Source: Acidipila rosea | GTDB taxonomy: Bacteria; Acidobacteriota; Terriglobia; Terriglobales; Acidobacteriaceae | Length of the DNA: 64,000 bases | Assembly: GCF_004339725.1 (NCBI RefSeq) | Contig: NZ_SMGK01000001.1 | Span: forward strand, 62,001 to 126,000 | Direction of reading: 5' to 3' | In this document: positions 25,075-36,737 of the stretch, piece after piece | Layout: each line of letters begins with the position of its first letter | How positions within the stretch are numbered: position 1 is the first letter of the stretch | The notes under the pieces: generated by a model | Told to the model about the DNA's origin: nothing | Seen by the model: the letters and a program-made list of their open reading frames with translations, nothing else | Database searches by the model: none | Position numbers and translations under genes: made by a program

Positions 25075-25997
25075 CAGCGCAGCTCCGCCATGGCGCGATC
25101 GAAAGTGCGATCGAGGACCGCTTCGATGGTCGCGGCCACGCCATCGTCGTCATTGGAGAGGGCTACCTGCCAGCCGCGGCTGCGGCCCATGGATAGCAGC
25201 TCCGGAACGGCATTGGCCATCAGCACGGGCTGGCCTGCGTACTTCAGCATCTCAACGTCGTTGAAGTTGTCGCCGATGGCCATCACCTCTTCGCGGGCAA
25301 TGCCGCGCTCGGCTGCCAGCTTGCCCAGCGCCACTCCCTTGGAGCAGCCGGGGGGCAGAATGTCGAGGATGGAGAGGTCGCGCACGGGATAGGCGGTCTG
25401 GTTGAGCTCAATGGCGCCAGCATGCCTGCTGGTGGCAAGCCACTGCTTGGCGCGGTACATCTCGGGAACGGTGCCGCAGACCATGCCCTGGACGGGAGGT
25501 TCGCCGGCGTCGAAGGCGCGCTCGATGGGGTCAATCTCTTCAATGAAGGCGATATTCGCCTGGATCCATGGATCAATGCGCTCGTTGAGGCGGGTGAGCG
25601 ACTCAATTACCAGCTCCCCTTTGCCCAGCTTGTCGAAGGTGAAGACCGCGGTGCCGCCGAACTGGCGCAGATCGCCGCACAGCTCGCGGGCGACCTGGAG
25701 CGGCAGGAAGTGGCGATCCATGTGGGTGCCTTCGAGGGTGCGGGTGACGGTGCCGTTCGATGTGATGAGCACGGTCTCAGGGGTGAGTCCGAGCGGTGAC
25801 AGCAGGGGCATCGCGTAAGCGTGTCTTCTTCCGGTGGCGATCACCACCTCGATCCCTGCTGCTTTGGCCTGCAACAGGGCCTGCCGGTTGCGTTGACTGA
25901 TGGCTGTTCCTTTAGAGGGCAGCAAGGTGCCATCAATGTCGATGGCAATCATCCGGACTGGTTTGTGGTTCTTAGCCTGATCGGCCTGGGAAATCAT
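25074..25997 (-). CDS. Cof-type HAD-IIB family phosphatase
   Basis: 307 residues. Motif I DIDGTLL with nucleophile Asp, motif II Thr/Ser in ITSNG, Lys in PPGCSKGVAL, and motif IV GDNFNDVEML; the large IIB cap lies between. Substrate cannot be assigned (sugar phosphates and FMN are typical for this class). The stop overlaps the start of the transglycosylase by one base, so the three downstream-linked genes form an operon. The true start may be the Met at residue 16 (MIAIDIDGT), since the first 15 residues are outside the fold. Confidence 0.88.
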   Translation of the reverse strand: MISQADQAKNHKPVRMIAIDIDGTLLPSKGTAISQRNRQALLQAKAAGIEVVIATGRRHAYAMPLLSPLGLTPETVLITSNGTVTRTLEGTHMDRHFLPLQVARELCGDLRQFGGTAVFTFDKLGKGELVIESLTRLNERIDPWIQANIAFIEEIDPIERAFDAGEPPVQGMVCGTVPEMYRAKQWLATSRHAGAIELNQTAYPVRDLSILDILPPGCSKGVALGKLAAERGIAREEVMAIGDNFNDVEMLKYAGQPVLMANAVPELLSMGRSRGWQVALSNDDDGVAATIEAVLDRTFDRAMAELR

Positions 25998-26064
25998 GTT
26001 CTTCCAGTTTACAAGGCGCAGTCCTTATTCCCATCTCTATCGGCAGGGGAGTAACCTCCTTTTC

Positions 26065-26232
26065 ATGGAAACGTCCGCCTTTCTCGTCTGTTCCCGGTGC
26101 CACCAGCCTGTCAGCAGCATCCGCGCCACGGCCTGCGCCCGGTGCGGCGCCGTGTTTGCCGCGCCCGCCCCGGAGCTGGAACGGCAGCTGCCCTCACGCT
26201 CGCCGGTAGGCGGCATTATCACCCCGCAGTAG
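26065..26232 (+). CDS. Small zinc-ribbon-like protein, 55 residues
   Basis: From ATG 26065 the product has CSRCH at residues 9-13 and CARCG about 12 residues later, a four-cysteine zinc ribbon, then an acidic-to-Pro-rich tail. GGGGAG lies about 12 bases upstream, a little far. Its last 14 bases overlap the end of the DNA ligase gene on the opposite strand. No known family; a nucleic-acid or protein-binding knuckle is plausible. Confidence 0.5.
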   Translation: METSAFLVCSRCHQPVSSIRATACARCGAVFAAPAPELERQLPSRSPVGGIITPQ

Positions 26233-28006
26233 CCTCTTCCTGGGGTTTGTCGGGCTGGGAGGCGTAGATCTCCTCGACCCGCGCGAGGGTGTCGATTTCG
26301 CTGACCGGCTTGTCCTGCCGAAGGCGCAGGATGCGGGGAAAACGCAGGGCAAAGCCGCTTGCGTGGCGGCTGGAGCGCATGACGTTGTTGAAGGCGACTT
26401 CGAGAACCAGCAGCGGCTCGACGGTGCGGAAGCCGCCAAACTCCTCGAGCGTGTGCTGCTTGAAAAAGAGGGTCAGGTCATTGATCTCCGCGTCGGTCAG
26501 CCCTGAATATGCCTTGCCCACATTCTTCAACTCATCGCCGTCGCGCACGGCAAAAGTGTAGTCGCTGAGCACGCCGGCGCGCCTGCCGTGGCCGAACTCA
26601 ACCCCAGTGACCACGACATCGAGGGTCGCGAGCTGGCGCTTGAGTTTGAGCCATGCCAGACCACGGCGGCCCGGCTGGTAGAGGCTATCGGCCGCCTTGA
26701 GCATGACGCCCTCGTTGCCGCGGGCGCGGGCCTCGTGATAGGCGCGGTCGAGCTGCTCTTTGCTCTCGAGCCGGGTAGCGGGCGCGAGAAGCAGGCGCGG
26801 GAAGTGGGGCTCCTCGGCAGAGGCGAAGAGCATGCCTTGTGCGCGTGGAGATGGTTTGCCGGTGGAGGCGGCGGCGCGGGCGACGATGTGGGCAAGACGC
26901 TGCCGCCGCGCATGCAGGGGCTGATCGAGCAGCAGCGCATCCCCGGCGTAGAGCAGATCGAAGGCCATGAAGACGACGGGGACCTGGCGGCGCAGCTCCG
27001 CGCTGACACGCTTGCGACCGAGGCGCTGCTGCAGTGCGGAGAAGGGAAGCGCCTGCTGCCGGGGGCTCCAGGCCAGGATTTCGCCATCGAGGATGACTGC
27101 TTCGTCGATCCCGGCGAAGGCCTCGGAGAAAGCCTCAATCAGCTCAGGAAAGCTGCTGCCGATATCCTCACGGTTGCGCGAAAAGATCTCCACCCGGCCG
27201 GGTTGCGAGGCATCGCCGCAGTGCAGCTGGGCGCGCATGCCGTCATACTTGTCCTCGACCTGCGCGTGGCGTAGCGTCGCCTCCTGCTCCGGCGGTTCGG
27301 CGATGGCTTCGCTGAAGCGCGCGAGCGCCTCTTCCACGCTGTCTACGGGACTGGCCAGCATAAAGCCCAGCGGGTGAAAGAGCCGCATCCGGGCATCGGC
27401 AAGCGTGCCTGCGCGAGCCATGACCACCACCTCGGGCAGGCTGCCGTTGACCATCAGAGCCCTTCTTACGGCGGCGACCTCAGCGTGGCTGGCGACGGCA
27501 ATCGCCTCCTCGACGAGGCTCTGCTTTACGCCGGTGCGCATGTCGCCGAGGATCAGCTTGATGAGGTACTTGGCGGCGAGGGGAGTTGCCCGCTGCAGCA
27601 GGTCGAGCAGCAGGCGCAGTTTGGCGGCAGGGCCACGCGCAGTGGCCAGAGCGCTGAAGGACTCCTCGACGCCGGCCAGGGTGAGGCTGCCGCCTGTCTT
27701 CGCGGCGAGCAGGTCAAAGGCCGCTGAGCCCAGGTCGCCATGGCGGCGATAGGCTGCGTGCAGAGCTGCGTCGCTCGCGCCCGAGAGCTGGGCAACGGCC
27801 TTCGTCAGCAGGGCTCCGCCCACGTTGAGCGCGCGGCGATCGGTCTCCGCAAAGGGCTGCCCCGCCAGGTAGATTGCCGCCAGGGCTGCGTCGGCCGTGT
27901 TGAGCCGGGCAAGCAGCTCCGCCATCAAGGCTCGTTTCTCCAGTTTTTTGCCGGTCTCCGCCAGCCGCTCGCAGACCTGGGCAAACTCATCGAAGCTCAT
28001 GCTCAC
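26219..28006 (-). CDS. ATP-dependent DNA ligase
   Basis: 595 residues. N-terminal helical DNA-binding domain (1-~200), then the nucleotidyltransferase domain with the adenylated Lys in EDKYDGMR (Lys253), FSRNRED, VILDGEILAW, VFMAFDLLY and EGVMLK, and an OB-fold C-terminus with WLKLKR near its start. It seals nicks using ATP. It has no polymerase or nuclease domain and no Ku neighbour, so it is the Lig1/LigB type rather than LigD. Start could be Met3 (28000). Bacteria normally also have NAD-dependent LigA, not in this window. Confidence 0.93.
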   Translation of the reverse strand: MSMSFDEFAQVCERLAETGKKLEKRALMAELLARLNTADAALAAIYLAGQPFAETDRRALNVGGALLTKAVAQLSGASDAALHAAYRRHGDLGSAAFDLLAAKTGGSLTLAGVEESFSALATARGPAAKLRLLLDLLQRATPLAAKYLIKLILGDMRTGVKQSLVEEAIAVASHAEVAAVRRALMVNGSLPEVVVMARAGTLADARMRLFHPLGFMLASPVDSVEEALARFSEAIAEPPEQEATLRHAQVEDKYDGMRAQLHCGDASQPGRVEIFSRNREDIGSSFPELIEAFSEAFAGIDEAVILDGEILAWSPRQQALPFSALQQRLGRKRVSAELRRQVPVVFMAFDLLYAGDALLLDQPLHARRQRLAHIVARAAASTGKPSPRAQGMLFASAEEPHFPRLLLAPATRLESKEQLDRAYHEARARGNEGVMLKAADSLYQPGRRGLAWLKLKRQLATLDVVVTGVEFGHGRRAGVLSDYTFAVRDGDELKNVGKAYSGLTDAEINDLTLFFKQHTLEEFGGFRTVEPLLVLEVAFNNVMRSSRHASGFALRFPRILRLRQDKPVSEIDTLARVEEIYASQPDKPQEEATAG

Positions 28007-28159
28007 GCAACTATAGATGCGGCCAGCTTGGTATACTGATTATGTGCAAAGCCTATTCACTCTTGGCGCTCTTCTCTAGCGGCTCCCGCCGCCCATAGCA
28101 CATCCATTTTTTCAGGTTGAACCCACCAACTAGGCAGAGTAACGCCGGGAGCAGGACCA

Positions 28160-29236
28160 ATGTTTGAACGCCTCGAACAAATCGAAGCACGCTACGAAGA
28201 GCTGGGTCAGCAGCTCGCGCAGCCGGAGATTATCTCAGACCAGCAGAAGTATCAGAAGGCCGCGAAGCAGCATCGCGATCTGGAAGCCGTCGTCCACAAG
28301 TTCCGCGAATATCGCGAGGTGACCACGGGCATTGCCGATGCGAAGGCCATGATGAACGAGACGGACGCGGAGATTCGCGCCATGGCGGCGGAGGAGCTGG
28401 CCACGCTCGAAGAGCGTCTGCCCGCCATTGAAGACAGCCTGAAGCTGCTGCTGCTGCCGAAGGATCCTAACGACGAGAAGAACGTCGTCATCGAGCTGCG
28501 CGCGGGCACGGGCGGGGATGAGGCTTCGCTCTTTGTCGCCGAAGTGTTTCGCATGTATACGCGATTTGCCGAGCAGCATCGCTGGAAGGTGGAAGTGCTC
28601 TCTTCCTCTGAGTCGTCGGTGGGCGGATTGAAAGAAGTGATCGCCATCATCGAAGGCGACCGGGTCTTTTCGCAGATGAAATATGAGAGCGGCGTGCACC
28701 GCGTGCAGCGCGTGCCGGCGACCGAGACGCAGGGCCGCGTGCATACCTCGGCGATCACCGTGGCAGTGCTGCCGGAGGCTGAAGAGGTGGACGTGAAGAT
28801 CGAGGCGAAGGACCTTCGCATCGACACCTTCTGCTCGTCAGGGCCGGGCGGCCAGTCCGTCAACACGACCTACTCCGCGATTCGCATTACGCATCTGCCG
28901 ACCAACACGGTCGTGAGCTGCCAGGACGAGAAGTCGCAGATCAAGAATCGTGAGAAGGCGATGCGCGTGCTGCGCTCGCGCCTGTACGAGGTGGAGATGG
29001 AGCGCCAGCACGAGCTGCAGGCCAAGGAACGCAAGCAGCAGGTAGGGTCGGGCGATCGCAGCGAAAAGATCCGCACCTACAACTTTCCGCAGAACCGGCT
29101 GACAGACCATCGGATCGGCCTCACCAATCATCAGCTGGCCGAAGTGATGGAAGGCAAGCTGCAGCCGACGATCGACGCGCTTGTCACCCACTTCAACTCA
29201 GAGCGCATGAAGGCCGAGACGGAATCCGTTGCCTGA
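28160..29236 (+). CDS. prfA: Peptide chain release factor 1
   Basis: 358 residues, the usual RF1 length. Codon-recognition PAT tripeptide in [12 protein letters not shown] (UAA/UAG specific) and the peptidyl-hydrolysis GGQ in [10 protein letters not shown]. Conserved [12 protein letters not shown] near the C-terminus. Terminates translation on the ribosome. prmC overlaps its last 8 bases, the classic prfA-prmC pair. Confidence 0.97.
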   Translation: MFERLEQIEARYEELGQQLAQPEIISDQQKYQKAAKQHRDLEAVVHKFREYREVTTGIADAKAMMNETDAEIRAMAAEELATLEERLPAIEDSLKLLLLPKDPNDEKNVVIELRAGTGGDEASLFVAEVFRMYTRFAEQHRWKVEVLSSSESSVGGLKEVIAIIEGDRVFSQMKYESGVHRVQRVPATETQGRVHTSAITVAVLPEAEEVDVKIEAKDLRIDTFCSSGPGGQSVNTTYSAIRITHLPTNTVVSCQDEKSQIKNREKAMRVLRSRLYEVEMERQHELQAKERKQQVGSGDRSEKIRTYNFPQNRLTDHRIGLTNHQLAEVMEGKLQPTIDALVTHFNSERMKAETESVA

Positions 29237-30068
29237 GACGCTGCGCTCCGCGCTCGATGACGGCGCGGAGCAGCTCAGCAGCAGCAGCCAGCAGCCGCGA
29301 CGCGATGCCGAGCTGCTGCTGATGCATGTGATGGGCTGCGATCGCGTCTTCCTGCTGACGCATCCCGACGCGAAGCTGGATACAGCGCAGAAGGAAGCTT
29401 TGGATGCTGCCCTGAGGCGCCGCGCTGCCCACGAGCCGATGCAGTACATCCTGGGCGAGCAGGAGTTCTACGGGCTGCGCATGGAAGTGACGCCCGATGT
29501 TCTGATTCCGCGCCCGGAGACGGAGCACCTGGTCGAAGCGCTGCTCGCGCATGTAGCGCATGATCTGCCCCTGAAAATTGCCGACGTGGGAACGGGTTCC
29601 GGTGCTATTGCAGTCGCGCTCGCGCATCTGCTGCCGCTGGCAGAAATCACCGCGCTCGATTTGTATCCGCAGGCGTTACAAATTGCAAAGCGTAATGCAG
29701 AGGCGCATTCCGTCGCGGGCCGCATGAGGTTTCTACAGTCTGATCTGCTTGCCGCGGTGGAGGGGGAGAGCTTCGACGCCATTGTTTCCAATCCTCCCTA
29801 TATCGCCGACAGCGAGGTGCTGGAGGCGCAGGTCAGCGAGTGGGAGCCGCACACGGCACTCTTTGCGGGACAGACCGGACTCGAGATTTACGAGCGGCTT
29901 ATTCCGCAGGCTGCTGCTGCTCTGAAGCCGGGCGGCTGGCTGCTGCTCGAGATCGGCCACGGACAGCAGGCAGCCATCGCGGCGCTGTTGCGCGAGTGGA
30001 GCGAAGTGAGCTTTGTGCCCGATCTGCAGGGTATTCCGCGGGTGGCGTGCGCGCGCCGGTCAGCGTGA
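29229..30068 (+). CDS. prmC: Release factor glutamine methyltransferase
   Basis: 279 residues. N-terminal helical domain ([14 protein letters not shown]), then a Rossmann methyltransferase: [14 protein letters not shown] loop [15 protein letters not shown] and the catalytic NPPY at about residues 186-189. It methylates the Gln of the GGQ motif in RF1/RF2. The start is TTG 29229, overlapping prfA by 8 bases; the next residues match the family, so coupling is likely. 3' end overlaps the convergent lipoprotein gene by 9 bases. Confidence 0.95.
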   Translation: MPETLRSALDDGAEQLSSSSQQPRRDAELLLMHVMGCDRVFLLTHPDAKLDTAQKEALDAALRRRAAHEPMQYILGEQEFYGLRMEVTPDVLIPRPETEHLVEALLAHVAHDLPLKIADVGTGSGAIAVALAHLLPLAEITALDLYPQALQIAKRNAEAHSVAGRMRFLQSDLLAAVEGESFDAIVSNPPYIADSEVLEAQVSEWEPHTALFAGQTGLEIYERLIPQAAAALKPGGWLLLEIGHGQQAAIAALLREWSEVSFVPDLQGIPRVACARRSA

Positions 30069-30830
30069 GGCCTCAAGAGGCTGCGGCTGCGCAGTCCTGG
30101 CGGGCACAGCCTTGATGTGTAGCCCGCAGGCCTGTGGCGGGTTGGTCATCTGCTTCTCGAAGATGCGAAAACTCTCTGTGCCCGGCTGCAGGGTCGACCA
30201 GTAACTGGTGGGTGAGTAGATGGGCTTGCGCTGCGTCAAGATCTGATTGGAGAGAATCCTGATGCCGCAGAGCAGATTGTTTTTTGCCTGCAGGATGGTG
30301 CGCTGCGGATCATGCGGCGGGAGTTTGCGATCGGCGCTCCAGTTGAAGTCGCAGCCGTAGCGCTTCGCATCTTCATAGGTGAGCTGCAGCAGTCCCTCGC
30401 TGTGGATGTATTCGCCGGTCACGGAGTCGATCTTGTGGATGGCGGGCTCGTCGTGACGCACGTTGGTGGTGGGGTTGAGGCCTGCCTCAGCGGCTGCGAG
30501 CGCCTGAAAGAAATAGGCCCAGTAGGCGCGCTTGTCCACATTGGTCATCTGATAAAAGCGCGGACAGAAGCGGCGGACATCGCGAGGCACTCTTCGCGAG
30601 AGCATCTCGGCGGGGAGCGCCTTTTCAATCATCGGGTCCCACTGCTTGTCCCAGGTGATGCCGCCAAGTTCGGCCGCCTTCTTGTCGAGCGGAGTGGACG
30701 GTGCGACCTTGGTCTTAGGCGCAGGCGGAGCTGCGGCGGCATGAGTTGCCGGCTGCGGCCTGCTGCCACACGCCACTACACCCAGGCAGAGGAGGCATAG
30801 CGTCAAACCCGTATAGAACCTGCTTTTCAT
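30060..30830 (-). CDS. Lipoprotein with lysozyme-like (SLT-related) domain
   Basis: 256 residues from ATG 30830, with AAGGA 9 bases upstream. The signal peptide ends in a lipobox LGVVAC-GS, so Cys is acylated. A Pro/Ala linker follows, then a domain with AAAEAGLNP, where the Glu aligns with the transglycosylase catalytic Glu, and SEGLLQLTYEDAKRYGC, similar to the SxGLxQ block. It resembles phage-type or SLT murein hydrolases; activity inferred. Later Cys residues may form disulfides. Convergent with prmC. Confidence 0.72.
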   Translation of the reverse strand: MKSRFYTGLTLCLLCLGVVACGSRPQPATHAAAAPPAPKTKVAPSTPLDKKAAELGGITWDKQWDPMIEKALPAEMLSRRVPRDVRRFCPRFYQMTNVDKRAYWAYFFQALAAAEAGLNPTTNVRHDEPAIHKIDSVTGEYIHSEGLLQLTYEDAKRYGCDFNWSADRKLPPHDPQRTILQAKNNLLCGIRILSNQILTQRKPIYSPTSYWSTLQPGTESFRIFEKQMTNPPQACGLHIKAVPARTAQPQPLEASR

Positions 30831-30958
30831 CGTTCTTTCCTTCTTGCTGGCAAAAGATAAGACGTCCGGGGAGAATGACCTGCCAAGCCATCGGAAGCAG
30901 CTTTTGCCCTTACTGTTGCCTGCCCGCAAAAGCGTCTAACATGTGAGGGGGACAATTG

Positions 30959-32218
30959 ATGCCGATGAATTCGATAGCTACCGCTGCGCAACTTACCCAT
31001 GAACAGAAGCTTGACCGGCTGGCCGAAGTCGCGATCCGCGTCGGGCTTGGTCTGGCTCCCGGCCAGGAACTAATGATGACGGCGCCGCTCGACGCTCTGC
31101 CGCTGGTGCGGCGCATCACGGAGCACGCTTACCGGGCAGGCTCGCCGCTGGTGACGACCTTTCTCACCGACGACGAATCGACGCTGCTTCGCTATCGATA
31201 CGCCTCGGGCGACAGCTTTGACCGCGCGGCCGGATGGTTCTACGACGGTATTGCTGCAGCGTTCAAGAGCGGTGCGGCACGTCTGGCGGTGACCGGCGCA
31301 AACCCGTCGCTGCTGTCGAAGGAAGATCCGGAAAAGGTATCGCGCGCGAGCCGCGCTGTTTCCCGCGCTTATCGCCCGGCGCTGGAGTTCATTACGCGCC
31401 ATGAAATCAACTGGACGATCGTCGCCAGCGCCACACCGGCCTGGGCAGCGGAGATGTTTCCCGGCGATGAGCCCGGCGCTGCACTGGCGAAGCTGTGGGA
31501 TGCCATCTTTGCCGCTTCACGGGTTGAGGCTGAGGACCCGGTCGCGGCATGGAAGACGCACGATGGCAACCTGCACGCACGCGCCGCGATGCTGAACGAA
31601 AAGCGCTATTCAGCGTTGCGATATCGCGGCCCCGGCACCGATCTGACCCTTGGCCTGGCCGACGATCATCTGTGGATGGGCGGCGGCACGACGGCAGGCA
31701 ACGGCCTCTACTGTATCCCCAACATGCCGACCGAGGAAGTCTTCTCAACGCCGCATAAAGACCGCGTGGACGGCACCGTGACCAGCACCAAGCCGCTCTC
31801 GCATCAGGGTACGATGATCGAGAACATCTCGGTGCGCTTTGAAAAGGGGCGCATCGTGGAAGCGCACGCCACCAAGGGGCTGGAGGTTTTTGAGAAGCTC
31901 ATCGCCACCGATGAGGGCGCACGCCGGCTGGGTGAGGTTGCGCTGGTGCCGCACTCCTCGCCGATCGCGCACAGCGGGCTGCTCTTTCTCAACACTCTCT
32001 TCGACGAAAACGCGGCGAGCCACATCGCACTCGGACAGGCCTACAGCAGCTGCGTGAAGAACGGAGACAAACTCTCTCCCGAGGAATTGGCGGCGCGCGG
32101 CGCGAACGATAGCCTCATCCATGTGGACTGGATGATCGGTTCGGACAAGATCGACATTGATGGTGTGACGGCCAGCGGAACGGCTGAGCCATTGATGCGC
32201 AAGGGAGAGTGGGTATAA
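30959..32218 (+). CDS. Aminopeptidase of peptidase family M29
   Basis: 419 residues from ATG 30959, with AGGGGG 7 bases upstream; a TTG one codon earlier is also possible. Family blocks: NMPTEEVFSTPHKDRVDGTV with the metal-binding Glu and His residues, GRIVEAHA, LGEVALVPHSSPI and HIALGQAYSSC, and the C-terminal SLIHVDWMIGSDKIDIDGV. A cytoplasmic metal-dependent aminopeptidase (AmpS/PepS/aminopeptidase T type). Ends in a strong terminator. Confidence 0.94.
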   Translation: MPMNSIATAAQLTHEQKLDRLAEVAIRVGLGLAPGQELMMTAPLDALPLVRRITEHAYRAGSPLVTTFLTDDESTLLRYRYASGDSFDRAAGWFYDGIAAAFKSGAARLAVTGANPSLLSKEDPEKVSRASRAVSRAYRPALEFITRHEINWTIVASATPAWAAEMFPGDEPGAALAKLWDAIFAASRVEAEDPVAAWKTHDGNLHARAAMLNEKRYSALRYRGPGTDLTLGLADDHLWMGGGTTAGNGLYCIPNMPTEEVFSTPHKDRVDGTVTSTKPLSHQGTMIENISVRFEKGRIVEAHATKGLEVFEKLIATDEGARRLGEVALVPHSSPIAHSGLLFLNTLFDENAASHIALGQAYSSCVKNGDKLSPEELAARGANDSLIHVDWMIGSDKIDIDGVTASGTAEPLMRKGEWV

Positions 32219-32230
32219 CGCGCAGGATCG

Positions 32231-32268
32231 GCGCTGCTCAGCTTTAAAGGCTGAGCAGCGCTCTTTCC

Positions 32269-32269
<1 letters not shown>
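32231..32269 (+). terminator. Intrinsic terminator between convergent M29 peptidase and clpB
   Basis: Perfect 12-bp stem GCGCTGCTCAGC / GCTGAGCAGCGC with a 7-base loop, followed by TCTTTCCTT. It lies 12 bases after the peptidase stop. Confidence 0.8.
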
Positions 32270-34893
<2,624 letters not shown>

Positions 34894-34938
34894 ATTGTTT
34901 GCCCTGAGTGGTTAGATGTTTGTTGTCAGATGGAGAAA

Positions 34939-34973
34939 GCGGGAGCCGAGTCATACATTGTCTCGGCTCCCGC
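34939..34973 (-). terminator. Hairpin between hsp20 and clpB
   Basis: Perfect 12-bp GC-rich stem GCGGGAGCCGAG / CTCGGCTCCCGC with an 11-base loop, 24 bases after the hsp20 stop in the direction of transcription, followed by TTTCTCC. Likely a partial terminator that reduces readthrough from hsp20 into clpB. Confidence 0.65.
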
Positions 34974-34997
34974 AAAGTCTGTGTGTCTGCTTGCGGG

Positions 34998-35477
34998 TCA
35001 GGCCGCCGGCTTGGATTCGATCTCCTTGCTGCCATTCACAGCAATCTTGATCTGCTTCGGCTTGGCCTCAGCGCGCTTGGCGAGCTCAATCCTCAGCACG
35101 CCCGCATCATACGCCGCCTGCACGCCTTCGGTATTCACCGTATTGGGAACGGTAAAGGCGCGGTAGAAGCTGCCATAGCGCCGCTCGATGCGATGGAAGT
35201 TCTCTTCCTTCTCTTCCTTCTCGAACTTGCGCTCACCGCGGATGGTCAGGGTGTTGTTTTCGAGGCGGATATCGAGGTCTTCCTGCTTCATGCCCGGCAC
35301 TTCCAGCTTGAGCACGATCTTGTGCTCATCCTCATAGATGTCGACGGGCGGCACGAAGGCCGTCGCGGCGACTCCTTCCGTTTCGCCCTGGCCACGGGTG
35401 TAGTCCTGAAAGAGCGAGTTCATGCGGTTCTGCAGCGCAATTACATCCCGGAACGGATCCCAACGAGTGATGGTCAT
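34998..35477 (-). CDS. Small heat-shock protein, Hsp20/alpha-crystallin family
   Basis: 159 residues from ATG 35477, chosen for GGAGG 8 bases upstream; the frame extends to 35591 without a ribosome-binding site. N-terminus MTITRWDPFRDVIALQNRMN is the usual Hsp20 start. The alpha-crystallin core spans ~40-140 with ERRYGSFYRAFTVP and the signature A-x-Y-x-x-G-V-L-R-I-E-L. The C-terminal tail is Lys-rich and has an I-K-I. Holdase chaperone in the cytoplasm, sensibly paired with ClpB downstream. No CIRCE element was seen upstream. Confidence 0.94.
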   Translation of the reverse strand: MTITRWDPFRDVIALQNRMNSLFQDYTRGQGETEGVAATAFVPPVDIYEDEHKIVLKLEVPGMKQEDLDIRLENNTLTIRGERKFEKEEKEENFHRIERRYGSFYRAFTVPNTVNTEGVQAAYDAGVLRIELAKRAEAKPKQIKIAVNGSKEIESKPAA

Positions 35478-35714
35478 TTTGATTTCCTCCAGCGGAATAC
35501 TTAAGAAGTGTGGCTGGAACTCCAGCCTTTGGTACTTCTGATGAATACTGTAGCACGATGGATGCATAAAACATGAGTGACTTTCTATCAAATTCCGAAA
35601 AAGAGACAGCTGCCTTCGGGGCGCTCCCCGGAAAATTTGCCTGGATGTGGTGCTTAAGCCGAATGGAAGGAATGAGTTAGCTTCCTTTCGGGTCTATTCG
35701 GGGGTGGGAGAGCT

Positions 35715-36404
35715 CTATTCGGGAGGTGGCGAGGGTTTACCCGCCAGATCGCAGGCGCGCCACAGATACCAGGTGGCCACGGACCGCCAGGGTTCCCAGC
35801 GGCGGGCGCGGCGGTTCATCTCGTCGGGCTTGGCCAGCATGGTGGCGTCGAAGGGTTTCAGTTTGGGCAGGCGGTTAAAGGTGAGGGCGAAGCCTTTGCG
35901 GACTCCGTAATCGCTCACGGGAAATACATTGGGGCGGCCGAGCCGGAAGATGAGGAGCATCTCGACGGTCCATGGCCCGATGCCGCGCACCTCGGTGAGG
36001 CGGCTCACGATCTCGTCATCGGGCATGCGGCGAATCTCGGTGAGGGTGGGCACGGTGCCGTCGAGGGTTCTGGCGGCGAGATCGCGGAGCGCGCGCGCCT
36101 TGCTGCCGGAGAGGCCGACGGAGCGGAGCATCTCGTCGCTGGCTTCGGCGAGGTGTTCGGGGCTGGGGTGCAGCTCGCCGAAGAGGGTGAGCAGGCGCTT
36201 GAGGATGGCGGCTGCAGCCTTGCCGTGCAGCTGCTGGTAGATGATGGATTCGAGCAGCGCCTCAAAGGGCGAGTGCTGGCTCTTGAGCCGCAGGGTGAAG
36301 GGGCCGGCCCGCTCGATCAGCGCGCCCAGTTTCGGGTCGGCTGCGGCGAGTTCGGCGCAGGCCTGAGCTGCATCGTAGCGTACCGGGCGTCGTCCGTCTG
36401 TCAT
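35715..36404 (-). CDS. DNA-3-methyladenine glycosylase, AlkA/HhH-GPD family
   Basis: 229 residues. Helix-hairpin-helix in LTEVRGIGPWTVEMLL followed by FRLGRPNVFPVSDYGVRKGF, in which the Asp is the catalytic residue. Also SIIYQQLHGKAA and LRSVGLSGSKARALRDLA. Removes alkylated purines in base excision repair. It lacks the N-terminal ~90-residue domain of E. coli AlkA, as is usual for the shorter bacterial Mag1-like type. No operon partner. Confidence 0.92.
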   Translation of the reverse strand: MTDGRRPVRYDAAQACAELAAADPKLGALIERAGPFTLRLKSQHSPFEALLESIIYQQLHGKAAAAILKRLLTLFGELHPSPEHLAEASDEMLRSVGLSGSKARALRDLAARTLDGTVPTLTEIRRMPDDEIVSRLTEVRGIGPWTVEMLLIFRLGRPNVFPVSDYGVRKGFALTFNRLPKLKPFDATMLAKPDEMNRRARRWEPWRSVATWYLWRACDLAGKPSPPPE

Positions 36405-36462
36405 CAGAGGAAGAGTGTAACAAGCGCGGGCCGATTGCGCTCCAGTATCTGCAGGCGCCGCG

Positions 36463-36735
36463 TCAGCTTTGCTCGGCTACTTCGGCTACCTGCAGCCGCT
36501 CCTCCGGCCGCAGATAGCCTTTGCGACGGAACCAGTCCTCCATCGCCGAATGCAAACGGTCGAGGGGCACCCGGAAGCCTGCTTCGAGGGCGCCGTCGGC
36601 CAAGGGAAGGGTGTCATCGAAGATGGCATCGTTGGTGAAGTTGCGCATGGCGAAGTTGTCGATCTGCGCGATGGGGCAGGGGTGAGCCGCACCCGTGGCG
36701 TCGATGCGCTGAATGCTGAGCCGCCGCGCAAACAT
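36463..36735 (-). CDS. Small hypothetical protein downstream of pckA
   Basis: 90 residues; no family recognised. It starts at an ATG 2 bases after the pckA stop, so translation is probably coupled. The sequence looks globular (FAMRNFTNDAIFDDTLPLADG, MEDWFRRKGYLRPEERL), mixed alpha/beta with a Cys-Pro near the N-terminus and no signal peptide or membrane segment. Confidence 0.5.
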   Translation of the reverse strand: MFARRLSIQRIDATGAAHPCPIAQIDNFAMRNFTNDAIFDDTLPLADGALEAGFRVPLDRLHSAMEDWFRRKGYLRPEERLQVAEVAEQS

Positions 36736-36737
36736 GG

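Noticed and set aside
26219..28006. LigD-type non-homologous end-joining ligase
   Set aside because: No polymerase or phosphoesterase domain in the protein and no Ku gene beside it.
35478..35714. CIRCE or ROSE element upstream of hsp20
   Set aside because: No TTAGCACTC/GAGTGCTAA repeat and no clear thermosensor hairpin with a masked ribosome-binding site was found.
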